A stretch of 64,000 bases of DNA, from assembly GCF_946151065.1 (NCBI RefSeq), contig NZ_CAMGZA010000004.1, positions 1-64,000 of the forward strand, given 5' to 3'. Numbering within the stretch: position 1 is the stretch's first letter; the number at the start of each line of letters is the position of its first letter. Below, one piece after another: positions 8,603 through 18,703 of the stretch. The translations under genes and the position numbers were made by a program. The DNA is from Microbacterium sp. Marseille-Q6965. GTDB lineage: Bacteria > Actinomycetota > Actinomycetes > Actinomycetales > Microbacteriaceae. The notes under the pieces were generated by a model. It searched no databases and was not told where the DNA came from. It saw only the letters and a program-made list of their open reading frames with translations.

Positions 8603-9370
8603 ATGAGCCAACCCGATCCGCGCGAGTTCGTGCAGTCGTTCGCGCGCGGGCTTGCCGTGATTCGCGCGTTCGACGCCGAGCACCCGACGCTCACCCTCAG
8701 CGAGGTCGCGGCACGGGCGGACGTCACGCGCGCCGCGGCCCGCCGGTTCCTGCACACCCTCGAGACCCTGGGTTACGTGCGGGTCAGCGGCCGTGACTTC
8801 GCCCTCACGCCGCGCGTGCTCGAGCTCGGCTTCCGCTATCTGTCGGCGCTGTCGCTGCCAGAGGTGGCGCAACCGCACCTGGAGCGGCTCTCCCGCGAGG
8901 TCGACGAGAGCGTCTCGGCGGCCGTGCTCGACGGGGCCGACATCGTGTACGTGGCGCGCGTGCCCACCCGCCGCATCATGAGCGTGGGCATCACGATCGG
9001 CACGCGGTTCCCGGCGCACGCCACGAGCATGGGCCGCGTGCTGCTGGCCGCGCTCGCACCGCACGAACGTGCGGCGGTGCTCGTCGATCCGCTGGCCTCG
9101 CCCGCGACCGGAGAGCCGGTCGATCCCGGCGCCCTCGCCGCGGCGCTCGACGAGGCGGCGGCCGACGGGTACGCCATCGTCGACGGCGAGCTCGAGGCGG
9201 GCGTGCGCTCCGTGGCCGCGCCGGTACGCGGCCGGGGCGGGCGCGTGGTGGCCGCCGTGAACGTGTCCACGAGCACCACGCGCGTGCCCACGGAGCGCCT
9301 GCGTGCGCAGATCCTGCCGGCCCTGCTCGACGCCGTGCGCGCGATCGAGGCCGAGCTGCGCCACCTCTGA
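8603..9370 (+). CDS. IclR family regulator of the pca-type operon
   Basis: A 255-residue IclR protein. The N-terminal winged helix covers about residues 8-65 (FVQSFARGLAVIRAFD, then DVTRAAARRFLHTLE), and the C-terminal effector domain starts near 80 (SLPEVAQPHLERLSREVDES). It most resembles PcaR/PcaU/PobR regulators of aromatic breakdown, which fits its place 34 bp after pcaF. The ATG at 8603 is preferred to 8594 because GAGG at 8590-8593 sits 9 nt before it. It probably binds the palindrome in front of pcaI. Whether it activates or represses cannot be read from the sequence. Confidence 0.82.
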   Translation: MSQPDPREFVQSFARGLAVIRAFDAEHPTLTLSEVAARADVTRAAARRFLHTLETLGYVRVSGRDFALTPRVLELGFRYLSALSLPEVAQPHLERLSREVDESVSAAVLDGADIVYVARVPTRRIMSVGITIGTRFPAHATSMGRVLLAALAPHERAAVLVDPLASPATGEPVDPGALAAALDEAAADGYAIVDGELEAGVRSVAAPVRGRGGRVVAAVNVSTSTTRVPTERLRAQILPALLDAVRAIEAELRHL

Positions 9371-9433
9371 TGCGCCGGGCGTGCGGGTGCGCTGCGCACG
9401 AGGCACGCGGCGCGGGGGCATACGCTGGAACAC

Positions 9434-10114
9434 ATGCGTGAGATCCGCGACCTGGACACCGTCGAGCTGATTCTGGAGGCGCAGGGCATCTTCGATGCCA
9501 TCCGCGGCCCCGAGAGGGTGATCGACGCCGGCACCATGCGCGCGCTGCAGCAGTCGGGCAACTACGTGACCGGATACTTCGACGACGGCCGCATGGTCGG
9601 CGCCTCCGTGGCGTTCTTCGGCACGCCGGGCTCGCGCTCCATGCACTCGCACATCACGGCCCTGCTGCCGGAGTTCCGCGGGCGGGGCTGGGGCCGCGAG
9701 CTCAAGGAGCACCAGCGCCAGTGGGCCCTGGCGCACGAGGTCGGCAACATCACCTGGACGTTCGACCCGCTCATCGCCCGCAACGCGCACTTCTACCTCA
9801 CCGTGCTCGGCGCGCGCGTCACGGCGTATGCCGTGAATCAGTACGGCATCTTCGGCGGCGGCGACGCCGGCGACGAGAGCGACCGTCTCGACGTCAAGTG
9901 GGCCCTGGCCGACCTCGCGCAGCCGCCCGCGGAAGACGAGATCGAGGCCACCCTCGAGATCCCGGACGACGTCGAGCGGATGCGCGAGGAGAACCCGCGC
10001 GAGGCGCACGAGTGGCGCATGCGCGTGCGCCGCGAGATGGGTGTGCTCTCCACGCGCGGCCTGAAGGTGGGCGGCTTCGACCCGGAGCGCGGCTACCTCT
10101 TCGTCCGCGACTGA
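9434..10114 (+). CDS. GNAT-like acetyltransferase
   Basis: A 226-residue protein of the predicted-acetyltransferase group COG3375. The acetyl-CoA binding motif is visible as LPEFRGRGWGRELKEHQR near residues 75-92. The following WTFDPLIARNAHFYL and the Asn/Gly-rich segment are typical of this group, whose substrate is not known. A weak -10 (TACGCT at 9421) sits seven bases before the ATG with no ribosome site, so it may be leaderless. It converges on ramB with a 21-bp gap. Confidence 0.72.
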   Translation: MREIRDLDTVELILEAQGIFDAIRGPERVIDAGTMRALQQSGNYVTGYFDDGRMVGASVAFFGTPGSRSMHSHITALLPEFRGRGWGRELKEHQRQWALAHEVGNITWTFDPLIARNAHFYLTVLGARVTAYAVNQYGIFGGGDAGDESDRLDVKWALADLAQPPAEDEIEATLEIPDDVERMREENPREAHEWRMRVRREMGVLSTRGLKVGGFDPERGYLFVRD

Positions 10115-10135
10115 GCGGCTCCGCCCGCACGGCCG

Positions 10136-11581
10136 CTAGTCGTGCGGGGCGTGGGCGTCGAGGAACTCGTAGACGTCCGTGGTGTCGACGCCCGGGAAGG
10201 AGCCGGCCGGCAGCGTGGCAAGGAGCGTGCGCGGCGTGGCCACATTGGGCCACGCGCCGTCGCGCCACCGGCCGGCCAGGTCCTCGGGCGGACGGCGGCA
10301 ACAGGTCTCGACGGCGTGCCGCGACACGCGCCGGTTGGGGGTGTCGCGGCCGGCGAACCACTTCGTGTCGTCGAATCGCACGCCCACGCTCACCGAGTGC
10401 GCGCCTTGGCTGGAGTGCTCCACCCGGGCCGTGCACCAGTACGTGCCGTTTCCCGTGTCGGTGTACTGGTAGTACGGGTTGAAGTGGTCCTCGACGTCGA
10501 AGATCACCCGGCTCGTCCAGTGCCGGCAGCACAGTTGCCCCTCGATGGCGCCCAGCCGATCCGTCGGGAAGTTGACGTCGTCGTTCTCGTACGCCTTCGT
10601 GATGGTGCCCGACTCGTGCACCTTGAGGAAGTGCACCGGGATGTCGAGGTGGCGCGTCGCCAGGTTGCTGAAGCGGTGCGCGGCCGTCTCGTACGACACG
10701 GAGTACGCGTCGCGCAGGTCCTCGATCGAGATCGCGCGGCGCTGCTTGGCCTCGCGCAGCGCTTGCACGGCACCCCCCTCGGGGATGAGCAGCGCCCCGG
10801 CGAGATAGTTCTGCTCCACGCGCTGGTGCAGGAACTCGCCGTAGCTCGAGGGCTCCCCATGGCCCAGCACGCGGCTGGCGAGCGCCTGCAGGATGGGGCC
10901 CCGCGGGTCGCCGGAGACGCGGTTGGGCAGGTACAGCCGGCGATGCTTCAGATCCAGCACGCTGCGGGTGGATGAGGGCAGGTCGGCCACGTAGTGCAGC
11001 GTGAACCCGAGGTGGGCCGCGACGGCGCTGGCGGCGCGCTGCGTCAACGGACCGCCCGGGTGTCCCACCGCCTCGAGCAGCTCGCGCGCCGTGCGCTCGA
11101 GGTGGGGGAAGTGGTTGTCTCGCGAGCGCATCAGGGCGCGCAGCTCGCTGTTCGCCCGCCGCGCCTCCTCCGGCGTGGCCTGGCGCTCGTCCTTCAGCCG
11201 GTCGATCTCCCGTGTCAGCCGCAGGATGGCGCGCAGGGCCTCGTCAGGCATGCCCTTGGGAATGCGAAACGGTTCGATGCCCAACGCCCGAAAGCGCGGG
11301 GAGCGCAGCTCCCGCTCCAGCGCCACCTCCATGCGGCTGCGCTCGTCGAGCTCATCGGGGGCCAGCAGGGCGTCGGACGGCACCTCGAGCGCCCGGGCGA
11401 TGGCCCGCAGCATCGACAGCCGCAGCTCGCGTCGCCCGTTCTCGATCATCGACAGCTGGCTGGGCGCTCGGCCCACGCGCGCGGCGAGATCCGCCAGTCG
11501 GATGCCGCGCTCGGTCCGCAACGCGCGGATGCGCCGGCCGATCGCGATCGCGTCGGCGCCGGTCTCTTCGTCGAGGGCCAT
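10136..11581 (-). CDS. ramB: RamB/ScfR-type XRE regulator of acetate metabolism
   Basis: A 481-residue regulator. It has an XRE-type helix-turn-helix at about residues 12-65 ([20 protein letters not shown], then [19 protein letters not shown]), a central IrrE/ImmA-like region with a degenerate metalloprotease signature ([18 protein letters not shown]), and a C-terminal domain found in short-chain fatty acyl regulators. In Corynebacterium RamB controls aceA and aceB; here it is divergent from aceA across 136 bp, which supports that role. The ATG at 11581 is chosen over an upstream GTG-type start (11620) because AGGA lies 8 nt before it and the helix-turn-helix follows at the usual distance. 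Confidence 0.85.
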   Translation of the reverse strand: MALDEETGADAIAIGRRIRALRTERGIRLADLAARVGRAPSQLSMIENGRRELRLSMLRAIARALEVPSDALLAPDELDERSRMEVALERELRSPRFRALGIEPFRIPKGMPDEALRAILRLTREIDRLKDERQATPEEARRANSELRALMRSRDNHFPHLERTARELLEAVGHPGGPLTQRAASAVAAHLGFTLHYVADLPSSTRSVLDLKHRRLYLPNRVSGDPRGPILQALASRVLGHGEPSSYGEFLHQRVEQNYLAGALLIPEGGAVQALREAKQRRAISIEDLRDAYSVSYETAAHRFSNLATRHLDIPVHFLKVHESGTITKAYENDDVNFPTDRLGAIEGQLCCRHWTSRVIFDVEDHFNPYYQYTDTGNGTYWCTARVEHSSQGAHSVSVGVRFDDTKWFAGRDTPNRRVSRHAVETCCRRPPEDLAGRWRDGAWPNVATPRTLLATLPAGSFPGVDTTDVYEFLDAHAPHD

Positions 11582-11620
11582 GGCGCAGATCCTGCCACAC
11601 AATTCCCACGCGCAGAACAA

Positions 11621-11637
11621 GCGGCAAATTTCTGCGG
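11621..11637 (+). promoter_or_regulatory. Candidate RamB box between ramB and aceA
   Basis: GCGGCAAATTTCTGCGG has direct GCGG ends around CAAATTT, whose complement AAATTTGC resembles the published corynebacterial RamB box (AAAGTTTGCAAA type). It sits about 40 bp in front of ramB and about 80 bp in front of aceA, suited to control both genes. Confidence 0.35.
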
Positions 11638-11717
11638 ATCAATGCGTTCGAGAACGGTGGAAATTCACACATCGTGGGTCTCACGCGGTGCCCACCGCCC
11701 GGACGAAGGAGACCGAC

Positions 11718-13013
11718 ATGACCACCACCGCCCTCCCGGGAGACCAGACCCAGACGGCCGAGGAGCTCCAGCTGGAGTGGGACGCGAATCCCCGCTGGAA
11801 CGGCATCCGACGCACCTACACGGCCGACGACGTCATCCGTCTGCGCGGCGCGATCCGCGAGGACGCGACCTTGGCGCGACGCGGCGCCGAGGTGTTGTGG
11901 CGGCGCCTCCACGAGGAGGAGTACGTGCGCGCCCTCGGCGCCCTCACCGGCAATCAGGCCGTGCAGCAGGTGCGGGCAGGCCTGAAGGCCATCTACCTGT
12001 CGGGTTGGCAGGTCGCCGCCGACGCGAACCTGGCCGGCCAGACCTACCCCGACCAGTCGCTGTATCCGGCCAACTCGGTGCCGGCGGTCGTGCGGCGCAT
12101 CAACAACGCGCTGCTGCGCCAACATCAGCTCGAGTTCGCCGAGGGCGCGGTGTCGCGCGACTGGCTGGCGCCGATCGTCGCCGACGCCGAGGCCGGGTTC
12201 GGCGGCTCCCTCAACGCGTATGAGCTCGCGCTCGCGATGATCCAATCCGGCACCGCCGGCATCCACTGGGAGGATCAGCTCGCCAGCGAGAAGAAGTGCG
12301 GTCACCTCGGCGGCAAGGTGCTCGTGCCCACGAGCCAGCACATCCGCACCCTCAACGCCGCCCGCCTCGCCGCCGACGTCGCGGGGGTCCCGACGATCCA
12401 GATCGCGCGCACCGATGCGCTCGCCGCCGACCTGCTCACGAGCGACGTCGACGAACGGGATCGCCCGTTCGTCACGGGGGAGCGCACGAGCGAGGGCTTC
12501 TACCGCGTGCGCAACGGGATCGAACCGGTGATCTCGCGCGGCCTCGCCTATGCCCCCTATGCCGATCTGCTGTGGGTGGAGACCGGCACGCCCGACATCG
12601 AGCTCGCCCGCGAGTTCGCCGCGGCGATCCATGCCGAGCACCCCGGCAAGATGCTCGCCTACAACTGCTCGCCGAGCTTCAACTGGTCGGCCGCGTTGGA
12701 CGAGCGCCAGATCGCGTCCTTCCAAGCGGAGCTGGCCGAGCTCGGGTACCGCTTCCAGTTCATCACCCTCGCCGGCTTCCACGCCCTGAACCACTCGATG
12801 TTCCAGCTCGCCCGCGGCTATGCCGAGAGCGCCATGACGGCCTACGTCGAGCTGCAGAACGCCGAGTTCGCCGCCGAAGCCGACGGCTACACCGCCACGC
12901 GCCACCAGCGCGAGGCCGGCACCGGTTACTTCGACCGGGTCTCGACCGCCCTCAACCCCGATGCGTCGACCCTTGCCCTCGCCGGCTCCACCGAGGCCGA
13001 GCAGTTCCACTGA
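11718..13013 (+). CDS. aceA: Isocitrate lyase
   Basis: Splits isocitrate to glyoxylate and succinate, the first step of the glyoxylate shunt. It has 431 residues, the usual bacterial length. The active-site signature [11 protein letters not shown] is present with catalytic Cys194, as are [13 protein letters not shown] and the metal-binding [10 protein letters not shown] strong GAAGGAG site precedes the ATG. The gene is divergent from the RamB-type regulator and is followed 59 bp later by malate synthase, so both shunt enzymes are probably made together on acetate or fatty acids. Confidence 0.96.
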   Translation: MTTTALPGDQTQTAEELQLEWDANPRWNGIRRTYTADDVIRLRGAIREDATLARRGAEVLWRRLHEEEYVRALGALTGNQAVQQVRAGLKAIYLSGWQVAADANLAGQTYPDQSLYPANSVPAVVRRINNALLRQHQLEFAEGAVSRDWLAPIVADAEAGFGGSLNAYELALAMIQSGTAGIHWEDQLASEKKCGHLGGKVLVPTSQHIRTLNAARLAADVAGVPTIQIARTDALAADLLTSDVDERDRPFVTGERTSEGFYRVRNGIEPVISRGLAYAPYADLLWVETGTPDIELAREFAAAIHAEHPGKMLAYNCSPSFNWSAALDERQIASFQAELAELGYRFQFITLAGFHALNHSMFQLARGYAESAMTAYVELQNAEFAAEADGYTATRHQREAGTGYFDRVSTALNPDASTLALAGSTEAEQFH

Positions 13014-13023
13014 TCCGCAGGAC

Positions 13024-13050
13024 CGTGCCGCTCGGGCCTCGAGCGGCACG
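13024..13050 (+). terminator. Stem-loop between aceA and aceB
   Basis: A perfect 10-bp inverted repeat (CGTGCCGCTC / GAGCGGCACG) with a 7-nt loop lies between the aceA stop and the aceB ribosome site, with no T-run. It could be a partial terminator or an mRNA stabilizer that sets the aceA to aceB ratio. Confidence 0.45.
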
Positions 13051-13072
13051 CTACAGACCTTCAGGAGACATC

Positions 13073-14725
13073 ATGACGATCATCGCCCCCGCGCCCGACG
13101 CGGAACGCGCCCGCCGCGCCATCCACCCCACCATGAACGTGGTCGGCCCGATGCGGCCGCGCTTCGCCGAGATCCTCACGCCCGAGGCGCTCGCCTTCCT
13201 CGCCCAACTGCACGAACTGTTCGCCGGCGCGCGCTACGACCGGCTCGCCGACCGCATGCGTCAGGGGTACGAGGTCGGTCTGGGACGCGACCCGCGGTTC
13301 CGCGAGGACACCCGCCGCATCCGCGAGAACCCCGACTGGCGGGTGGCGGGCGCCGGACCGGGGCTCGAGGACCGGCGCGTCGAGATCACCGGTCCGACCG
13401 ATCCGCGCCTGACGATCAACGCCCTCAACTCGGGCGCCCGGGTGTGGCTCGCGGACCAGGAGGACGCCACGAGCCCCACGTGGGCCAACGTCATCGGCGG
13501 CCAGCTGGCGTTGCGCGACGCGATCCGCGGCCGGCTCGAGTACACCTCGCCCGAGGGTAAGCGTTACGCCGTCACCGCGGAGCGCACGCCCACGATCGTG
13601 ATGCGCCCGCGTGGCTGGCACCTCGAGGAGCACCACCTGCACTTCGTCGACCGACACGGGCGCACGATGGCGGCGTCCGGCTCGCTCGTGGACTTCGGGC
13701 TCTATGCGTTCCACAACGCGCGTGAGCTGATCGCGCAGGGCCGCGGGCCGTACTTCTATCTGCCGAAGATCGAGTCGGCGGAGGAGGCGCGGCTGTGGGA
13801 TCACGTGTTCACGTTCACGGAGGAGTTCCTCGGCATCGCGCACGGCACCGTCAGGGCCACGGTGCTCATCGAGACGCTGCCCGCCGCGTTCCAGATGGAG
13901 GAGATCCTCTATGAGCTGCGCGACCACTGCGCGGGGCTGAACGCCGGGCGGTGGGACTACATCTTCTCGATCATCAAGACCTATCGGGGCCGGGGCTCGC
14001 GCTTCGTGCTGCCCGACCGCAACGAGGTCACGATGACGGTGGGGTTCATGCGCGCCTACACCGAGCTGCTGGTGAAGACCTGCCATCGGCGGGGCGCCTA
14101 CGCCATCGGCGGCATGAGCGCCTTCATCCCCAATCGCCGCGATCCGGCGGCCAACGCCGACGCGTTGCGGCGGGTCGCCGCCGACAAGCGGCGGGAGGCC
14201 GCGGACGGCTTCGACGGCACGTGGGTGGCGCACCCGGATCTCATCCCCGTGGCGCAGGCCGAGTTCGACGCCGTGCTCGGCGACCGGCCGCACCAGCTGG
14301 ATCGCCAGCGCGACGACGTCGACGTGCGCGAGCGCCATCTGCTGTCGCTGCACATCGGGCGGCCCATCACCGATCGCGGCGTGCGCGAGAACGTCGAGGT
14401 GACGATCCGCTACATCGAGGCCTGGCTGCGCGGGCAGGGTGCCGTGGCCATCAACAACCTCATGGAGGACGCCGCGACCGCCGAGATCTCGCGTTCCCAG
14501 ATCTGGCAGTGGATCCATCAGGATCAGCGCACCGCCGAGGGCACGCCGATCACCGCGGAGCACGTGTCGGCGATCGTGGACGAGGTGCTCGGGGGACTCG
14601 AGCGCCGCGAGGGCGATCGCTTCGACGACGCGGCACGCGTGTTCCGCGACGTGGCGCTGAGCCGCACGTTCACGCCGTTCCTCACGACGAAGGCGTACGC
14701 CGCGTACCTGGTGGAGACCGCGTGA
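13073..14725 (+). CDS. aceB: Malate synthase A
   Basis: Condenses glyoxylate with acetyl-CoA to malate, the second step of the glyoxylate shunt. The 550-residue size matches isoform A rather than the roughly 720-residue isoform G. Family signatures are GPTDPRLTINALNSGA and DQEDATSPTW near residue 130, and the catalytic region KTCHRRGAYAIGGMSAFIP near residue 340. AGGAG at 13063-13067 precedes the ATG. It follows aceA with a hairpin in the gap and ends in a two-way terminator facing the ROK gene. Confidence 0.95.
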   Translation: MTIIAPAPDAERARRAIHPTMNVVGPMRPRFAEILTPEALAFLAQLHELFAGARYDRLADRMRQGYEVGLGRDPRFREDTRRIRENPDWRVAGAGPGLEDRRVEITGPTDPRLTINALNSGARVWLADQEDATSPTWANVIGGQLALRDAIRGRLEYTSPEGKRYAVTAERTPTIVMRPRGWHLEEHHLHFVDRHGRTMAASGSLVDFGLYAFHNARELIAQGRGPYFYLPKIESAEEARLWDHVFTFTEEFLGIAHGTVRATVLIETLPAAFQMEEILYELRDHCAGLNAGRWDYIFSIIKTYRGRGSRFVLPDRNEVTMTVGFMRAYTELLVKTCHRRGAYAIGGMSAFIPNRRDPAANADALRRVAADKRREAADGFDGTWVAHPDLIPVAQAEFDAVLGDRPHQLDRQRDDVDVRERHLLSLHIGRPITDRGVRENVEVTIRYIEAWLRGQGAVAINNLMEDAATAEISRSQIWQWIHQDQRTAEGTPITAEHVSAIVDEVLGGLERREGDRFDDAARVFRDVALSRTFTPFLTTKAYAAYLVETA

Positions 14726-14732
14726 CGCCCCG

Positions 14733-14761
14733 GGCGCCGGCGGCATGACGTCGCCGGCGCC
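14733..14761. terminator. Bidirectional terminator between aceB and the ROK gene
   Basis: A perfect 10-bp stem (GGCGCCGGCG / CGCCGGCGCC, 9-nt loop) lies between the convergent aceB and ROK genes; its right arm ends on the ROK stop codon. Confidence 0.6.
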
Positions 14762-15945
14762 TAGGCGCGCGCGGGCGCGAAGGCGTGCGCGAGGCCCTCG
14801 GGCGACAGCGCGTGCTCGACGGCGAGGATGGCGGCGCCGCGCACGGCGGCCCGGTCGGCGGCGGCCGACTGCACGATCGCGAGGTGCTCGGTCGCCAGCG
14901 GCGCCGAGCGGGTGTAGACGACCTCCCGCACCCCCGCGATGAGGTGCTCGCCCACGCGTGACATGGACCCCCCGATCGCGATGACGGACGGGTTCACGAG
15001 ACTCACGGCCGTCGTCAACACCTCACCGATGTCGCGCCCGGCCTGGCGCACGGCCTGAATGGCCTCGAGGTTGCCGGCCTTCACGAGGCGCACGACGTCG
15101 CCGCCGGTGCGGGCCTCGATGCCGCGCTCCCGCAGCGTGCGGGCCAGCGCGGGCCCCGAGGCGAGCGCCTCGAGGCAGCCGCTGTTGCCGCAGCGGCACG
15201 GCACGTCCACGTCGCGCGCGACCCGCACATGCCCGATGTCCCCCGCGGTGCCCTGCGCGCCGCGCTGCAGCCGCCCGTCCGAGATGATCCCCGCGCCGAT
15301 GCCGGTGGCCACCTTGACGAACAGGAAGTGGTCGGTGCCCGGCCAGCGCAGCGCGCGCTCGCCCAGAGCGCTGATGTTGACGTCGTTGTCGACGAGGACC
15401 GGCACGTCGAGGTGCTCGCGCACCCAGCCCGGCACGTCGAAGCGATCCCATCCCGGCATGATCGGGGGGTTCACGGGCTGACCGGTGGAGTGTTCGACCG
15501 GGCCGGGCAGGCCGATGCCGATCGCGGCGACGTCGGCGCGGCGCCGGCCGATGCTCTCCAGCAGGGCGTCGGTGCCGTCGACGACCCACGTCAGCACCTG
15601 CTCGGGCCCGCGGTCGATCGGCAGCGGCTCGGAGCGCTCCTCGATCAACTCACCCGACAGGTCGGCGACGGCGACGGTGGCGTGCGAGGCGCCGAGATCG
15701 GCGGCGACGACGACCTTCGCGCCCGGGTTGAGGGCGAACTGCGACGGCGGCCGCCCGCCCGTCGACGCGCCCTCTCCCACCGGCGTGATCAGCCCCATGC
15801 GCATGAGCTCGTCGACCCGACCGGTGACCGTGGAGCGCGCCAGCCCCGTGGACTTCGCCAGCTCCGCCCGCGTGCGCGGGGTGCCGTCGCGCAGCAGCTG
15901 GAACAGCTCGCTGATGTCGGCGCGTCCTGTCGCGGCGTCCGCCAT
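14761..15945 (-). CDS. ROK family transcriptional regulator
   Basis: A 394-residue ROK repressor. An N-terminal winged helix (about 10-65; RTRAELAKSTGLARSTVTGR) is followed by a sugar-kinase-like fold. That fold shows an ATP-binding DLGASHATVAVADLSG block near 80 and the ROK zinc site CRCGNSGCLEALAS near 250. Such proteins sense a sugar or sugar phosphate and repress uptake genes. It lies just downstream of a ribose-type ABC importer on the same strand, the probable target. The ATG at 15945 is chosen because an upstream in-frame GTG at 15978 has no ribosome site. An 11-bp motif upstream recurs in front of the ABC genes. Confidence 0.85.
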   Translation of the reverse strand: MADAATGRADISELFQLLRDGTPRTRAELAKSTGLARSTVTGRVDELMRMGLITPVGEGASTGGRPPSQFALNPGAKVVVAADLGASHATVAVADLSGELIEERSEPLPIDRGPEQVLTWVVDGTDALLESIGRRRADVAAIGIGLPGPVEHSTGQPVNPPIMPGWDRFDVPGWVREHLDVPVLVDNDVNISALGERALRWPGTDHFLFVKVATGIGAGIISDGRLQRGAQGTAGDIGHVRVARDVDVPCRCGNSGCLEALASGPALARTLRERGIEARTGGDVVRLVKAGNLEAIQAVRQAGRDIGEVLTTAVSLVNPSVIAIGGSMSRVGEHLIAGVREVVYTRSAPLATEHLAIVQSAAADRAAVRGAAILAVEHALSPEGLAHAFAPARA

Positions 15946-15976
15946 GGTCACTCTCGTTCCGTCTCGATGTCCCGCC

Positions 15977-15987
15977 ACTTTCGACGG
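15977..15987. promoter_or_regulatory. Candidate ROK operator, copy 1
   Basis: ACTTTCGACGG lies about 32 bp before the ROK start codon. The identical 11-mer occurs at 18704-18714 in the divergent promoter region of the ABC importer. Confidence 0.4.
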
Positions 15988-16031
15988 AACCGCATCATCC
16001 TATGCCCGCGGGCCGGCGGAAGCCCGCGCGC

Positions 16032-17075
16032 TCACCCTCCCTTGCGCACCGCGAAGCGCTGCTGCAGCAGCACGGCGACGACGATGATCACGCCCTTGGC
16101 GACCGCCTGCAGCGACGACGACATGTTGTTCTGCACGAACACGTTGCTGAGGGTGGCGAAGATCAGCACGCCGAAGACGGTGCCGGTGATCGTCCCCCGC
16201 CCGCCGGCGAGGAGCGTGCCACCCACGACGACCGCGGCGATCGCATCGAGCTCCATGAGGGTGCCGTGCGTCGAGGTGCCGGCCGTGGTGCGACCGAGGT
16301 ACATCAGCGCCGCGATGCCGGCGCACACACCCGTGAGGGCGTACAGCCACACGGTGTGGCGCTTCACCGGGATGCCCGCCAGCCTCGCGGCCTCGCGGTT
16401 GCCGCCGATCGCGACCGTGCGGCGGCCGAAGGTGGTGCGGTTCAGCAGCAGCCAGCCGCCCACCGCGACGATCACGAAGATCCAGATGAGCAGATCCACG
16501 CCGAGCAGGTCGACGTTCATGGCGCGCAGGAAGTCGCGGTCGGAGACGACGAGCGTCCGGTTGCCCGCGAGGATCTCGGCCAGGCCGCGCGCCCCCACGA
16601 GCATGGCCAGGGTGGCCATGAAGGCGGCGACCTTTCCGTAGGCCACGACGATGCCGTTGATGAGCCCGGCGCCGAGGCCCACGAGCAGCGCGATCACGAC
16701 CGTCACGATCCAGTGGGTGTTCTCGACGACGTCCTGCACTGCGGCGATCGTCGCGGTGACCGACGCCAGCGCCACGACCGCGCCGACGGAGAGGTCGATG
16801 CCGCCGGCGATGATCACGAACGTCATGCCGATGCTGACGACGCCGATGATCGAGGCCTGCCGCAGGATGACGAGGGCGTTGTCGAAGGTCATGAAGCTGC
16901 CGAACGCGGTCGCCGCACCCACGGCGACGATCGCCAGCAGCGCCAGGACGAGGCCGAGGTTGCGGCCCATCGCGCCGGAGAAGAGGCGGCGGGCCAGCGG
17001 CGCCTGTCCGTGCTCGGCCGAGCGGGGGGCGTCGGTGCGGTTCCCGGCAGTGCCGGTGGTGGTCTGCGCGCTCAC
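16032..17075 (-). CDS. Ribose-type ABC transporter permease
   Basis: A 347-residue membrane permease of the RbsC/branched-sugar type with about ten hydrophobic segments from residue 36 onward. Signatures include GMTFVIIAGGIDLSVGAVVAL near residue 85 and GGNREAARLAGIPV followed by the conserved YALTGVCAGIAALM. It starts at a GTG that overlaps the end of the ATPase gene, so the two are coupled. A soluble N-terminal tail of about 30 polar residues precedes the first helix. The substrate is a sugar or polyol by family, not identified further. Confidence 0.88.
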   Translation of the reverse strand: MSAQTTTGTAGNRTDAPRSAEHGQAPLARRLFSGAMGRNLGLVLALLAIVAVGAATAFGSFMTFDNALVILRQASIIGVVSIGMTFVIIAGGIDLSVGAVVALASVTATIAAVQDVVENTHWIVTVVIALLVGLGAGLINGIVVAYGKVAAFMATLAMLVGARGLAEILAGNRTLVVSDRDFLRAMNVDLLGVDLLIWIFVIVAVGGWLLLNRTTFGRRTVAIGGNREAARLAGIPVKRHTVWLYALTGVCAGIAALMYLGRTTAGTSTHGTLMELDAIAAVVVGGTLLAGGRGTITGTVFGVLIFATLSNVFVQNNMSSSLQAVAKGVIIVVAVLLQQRFAVRKGG

Positions 17076-18592
17076 GCGGCGGTTCCTTTCATGACGAGAT
17101 CGAGCACGCCGTGCTCGTCGATCTCGGAGGCGGGCACGGTGGTGAGGACGCGCCCGTCGCCGACGACGAGCACGGTGTCGGCGAGACCGAGGACCTCCTC
17201 GATCTCGCTGGAGACGACGACGATGGCGTTGCCGGAGGCGGCGAGATCCCGGATGAGTCCGTAGATCTCGGCCCGCGCCCCCACATCGACGCCGCGGGTG
17301 GGCTCGTCGAGCAGCAGCACCCGGCTGCCGTGCACCAGCCAGCGCGCCAGCAGGATCTTCTGCTGGTTGCCGCCGGAGAGGGCGCGGGCGGGCAGGTCGG
17401 GGTCGGACGGCCGCAGCTCCATGGCGGTGATCTGCTCGCTCGCGATCTGCCGCTCGCGGTCCTCGCGCAGCCAGCCGCCCCGCGATTCCCGCGCGAACGA
17501 CGACAGGGTGATGTTGCGGAACACGGGCTCGTCCAGCACGAGGCCTTGCGACTTGCGCTCCTCGGGGCTCAGGCCCATCCCGGCCTCGACGGCGGCCGTC
17601 ACGGACCCGCGCGGCAGCTCCCGGCCCGCGACGCGGACGGTGCCCCGGCTGGCCCGGCGTGCCCCGAAGATCGTCTCGAGGATCTCCGAGCGGCCGGATC
17701 CGACGAGTCCGGCGAGCCCCACGACCTCCCCCGCCCGCACCGTGAAGGACACGTCGTCGAACTCGCCGTCGAGGCCCAGGCGCTCGACCTCGAGCAGCGG
17801 CGGCGCCTCGCTCGGCACGGGCGGTCGGAGCGGGAACACGTTCTCCACCGTGCGGCCCGTCATGTGCCGGATCAGCTCCGGGGTGGGGGTGTCGGCGACG
17901 GGGAGGCTGCTGGCGGTGCTGGCTCCGTCCTTGAGGACGGTGATCCGGTCGCCGATCTGGCGGATCTCCTCGAGGCGGTGCGTGATGTAGATGACCGCGA
18001 TCCCCTGTGCGGTGAGTTCGCGGATGACGCCGAAGAGGTTGCGCACCTCGCCGGCGTCGAGCACGGCCGACGGCTCGTCCATGACGATGAGGCGGATGTC
18101 GTGCGAGAGGGCCCGGGCCATGCTCACGATCTGCTTCTCGGCGGCGCTGAGCTCCCGCACCTCGGTGTGCGGCGAGAGCGACGAGTGGCCGAGACGGGCG
18201 AGCAGCGCGCGCGTCTCGCGTGCGGCGTCGGCACGGCGCAGGAAGCCGCCGCGTGCCAGCTCGTGCCCGAGGAAGATGTTCTCGGCGATCGTGAGGTCGT
18301 CGACGACGTCGAGCTCCTGGTACATCGTGGCGATGCCCAGCTCGATCGCGGCCTGCGGCGTGGCGATGGTCGCCGCCTCGCCGTTCCACCGGATCTCGCC
18401 CTCGTCCGGCTGGTACACGCCCGCGAGGGTCTTGATGAGGGTGGACTTGCCGGCACCGTTCTGACCGAGCAGGCAGTGGACCTCGCCGGCCCGCACGTCG
18501 AGGTCGACGCCGCGCAGGGCCTTCACGGGCCCGAAGGACTTGGTGACGCCGTGCATCGTCAGTAATGACGGCTGGTGGTCATCTTTGATCAC
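17072..18592 (-). CDS. Ribose-type ABC transporter ATP-binding protein (two nucleotide-binding domains)
   Basis: A 506-residue duplicated ATPase. Domain 1 has Walker A GQNGAGKST near residue 40, signature LSAAEKQ and Walker B LIVMDEPSAVLD. Domain 2 has a degenerate Walker A (GLVGSGRSE), signature LSGGNQQ and LLLDEPTRGVD, the usual asymmetry of RbsA/MglA proteins. The reading frame is open further upstream, but a GTG at 18592 preceded by TATGTT and exactly six bases suggests a leaderless start. The ATG at 18556 is an alternative. It powers import with the downstream permease and the divergently encoded binding protein. Confidence 0.86.
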   Translation of the reverse strand: MIKDDHQPSLLTMHGVTKSFGPVKALRGVDLDVRAGEVHCLLGQNGAGKSTLIKTLAGVYQPDEGEIRWNGEAATIATPQAAIELGIATMYQELDVVDDLTIAENIFLGHELARGGFLRRADAARETRALLARLGHSSLSPHTEVRELSAAEKQIVSMARALSHDIRLIVMDEPSAVLDAGEVRNLFGVIRELTAQGIAVIYITHRLEEIRQIGDRITVLKDGASTASSLPVADTPTPELIRHMTGRTVENVFPLRPPVPSEAPPLLEVERLGLDGEFDDVSFTVRAGEVVGLAGLVGSGRSEILETIFGARRASRGTVRVAGRELPRGSVTAAVEAGMGLSPEERKSQGLVLDEPVFRNITLSSFARESRGGWLREDRERQIASEQITAMELRPSDPDLPARALSGGNQQKILLARWLVHGSRVLLLDEPTRGVDVGARAEIYGLIRDLAASGNAIVVVSSEIEEVLGLADTVLVVGDGRVLTTVPASEIDEHGVLDLVMKGTAA

Positions 18593-18703
18593 GCGGAGAA
18601 CATAACACGGCGTCGAGAAATGCGCGAGAGCGGCATCGCCTGGCCGAAATGGCCCTCGCTCCCAGCGATTGCGCGGAGATCCCGGGGATTGCCGCCGCCT
18701 TCG

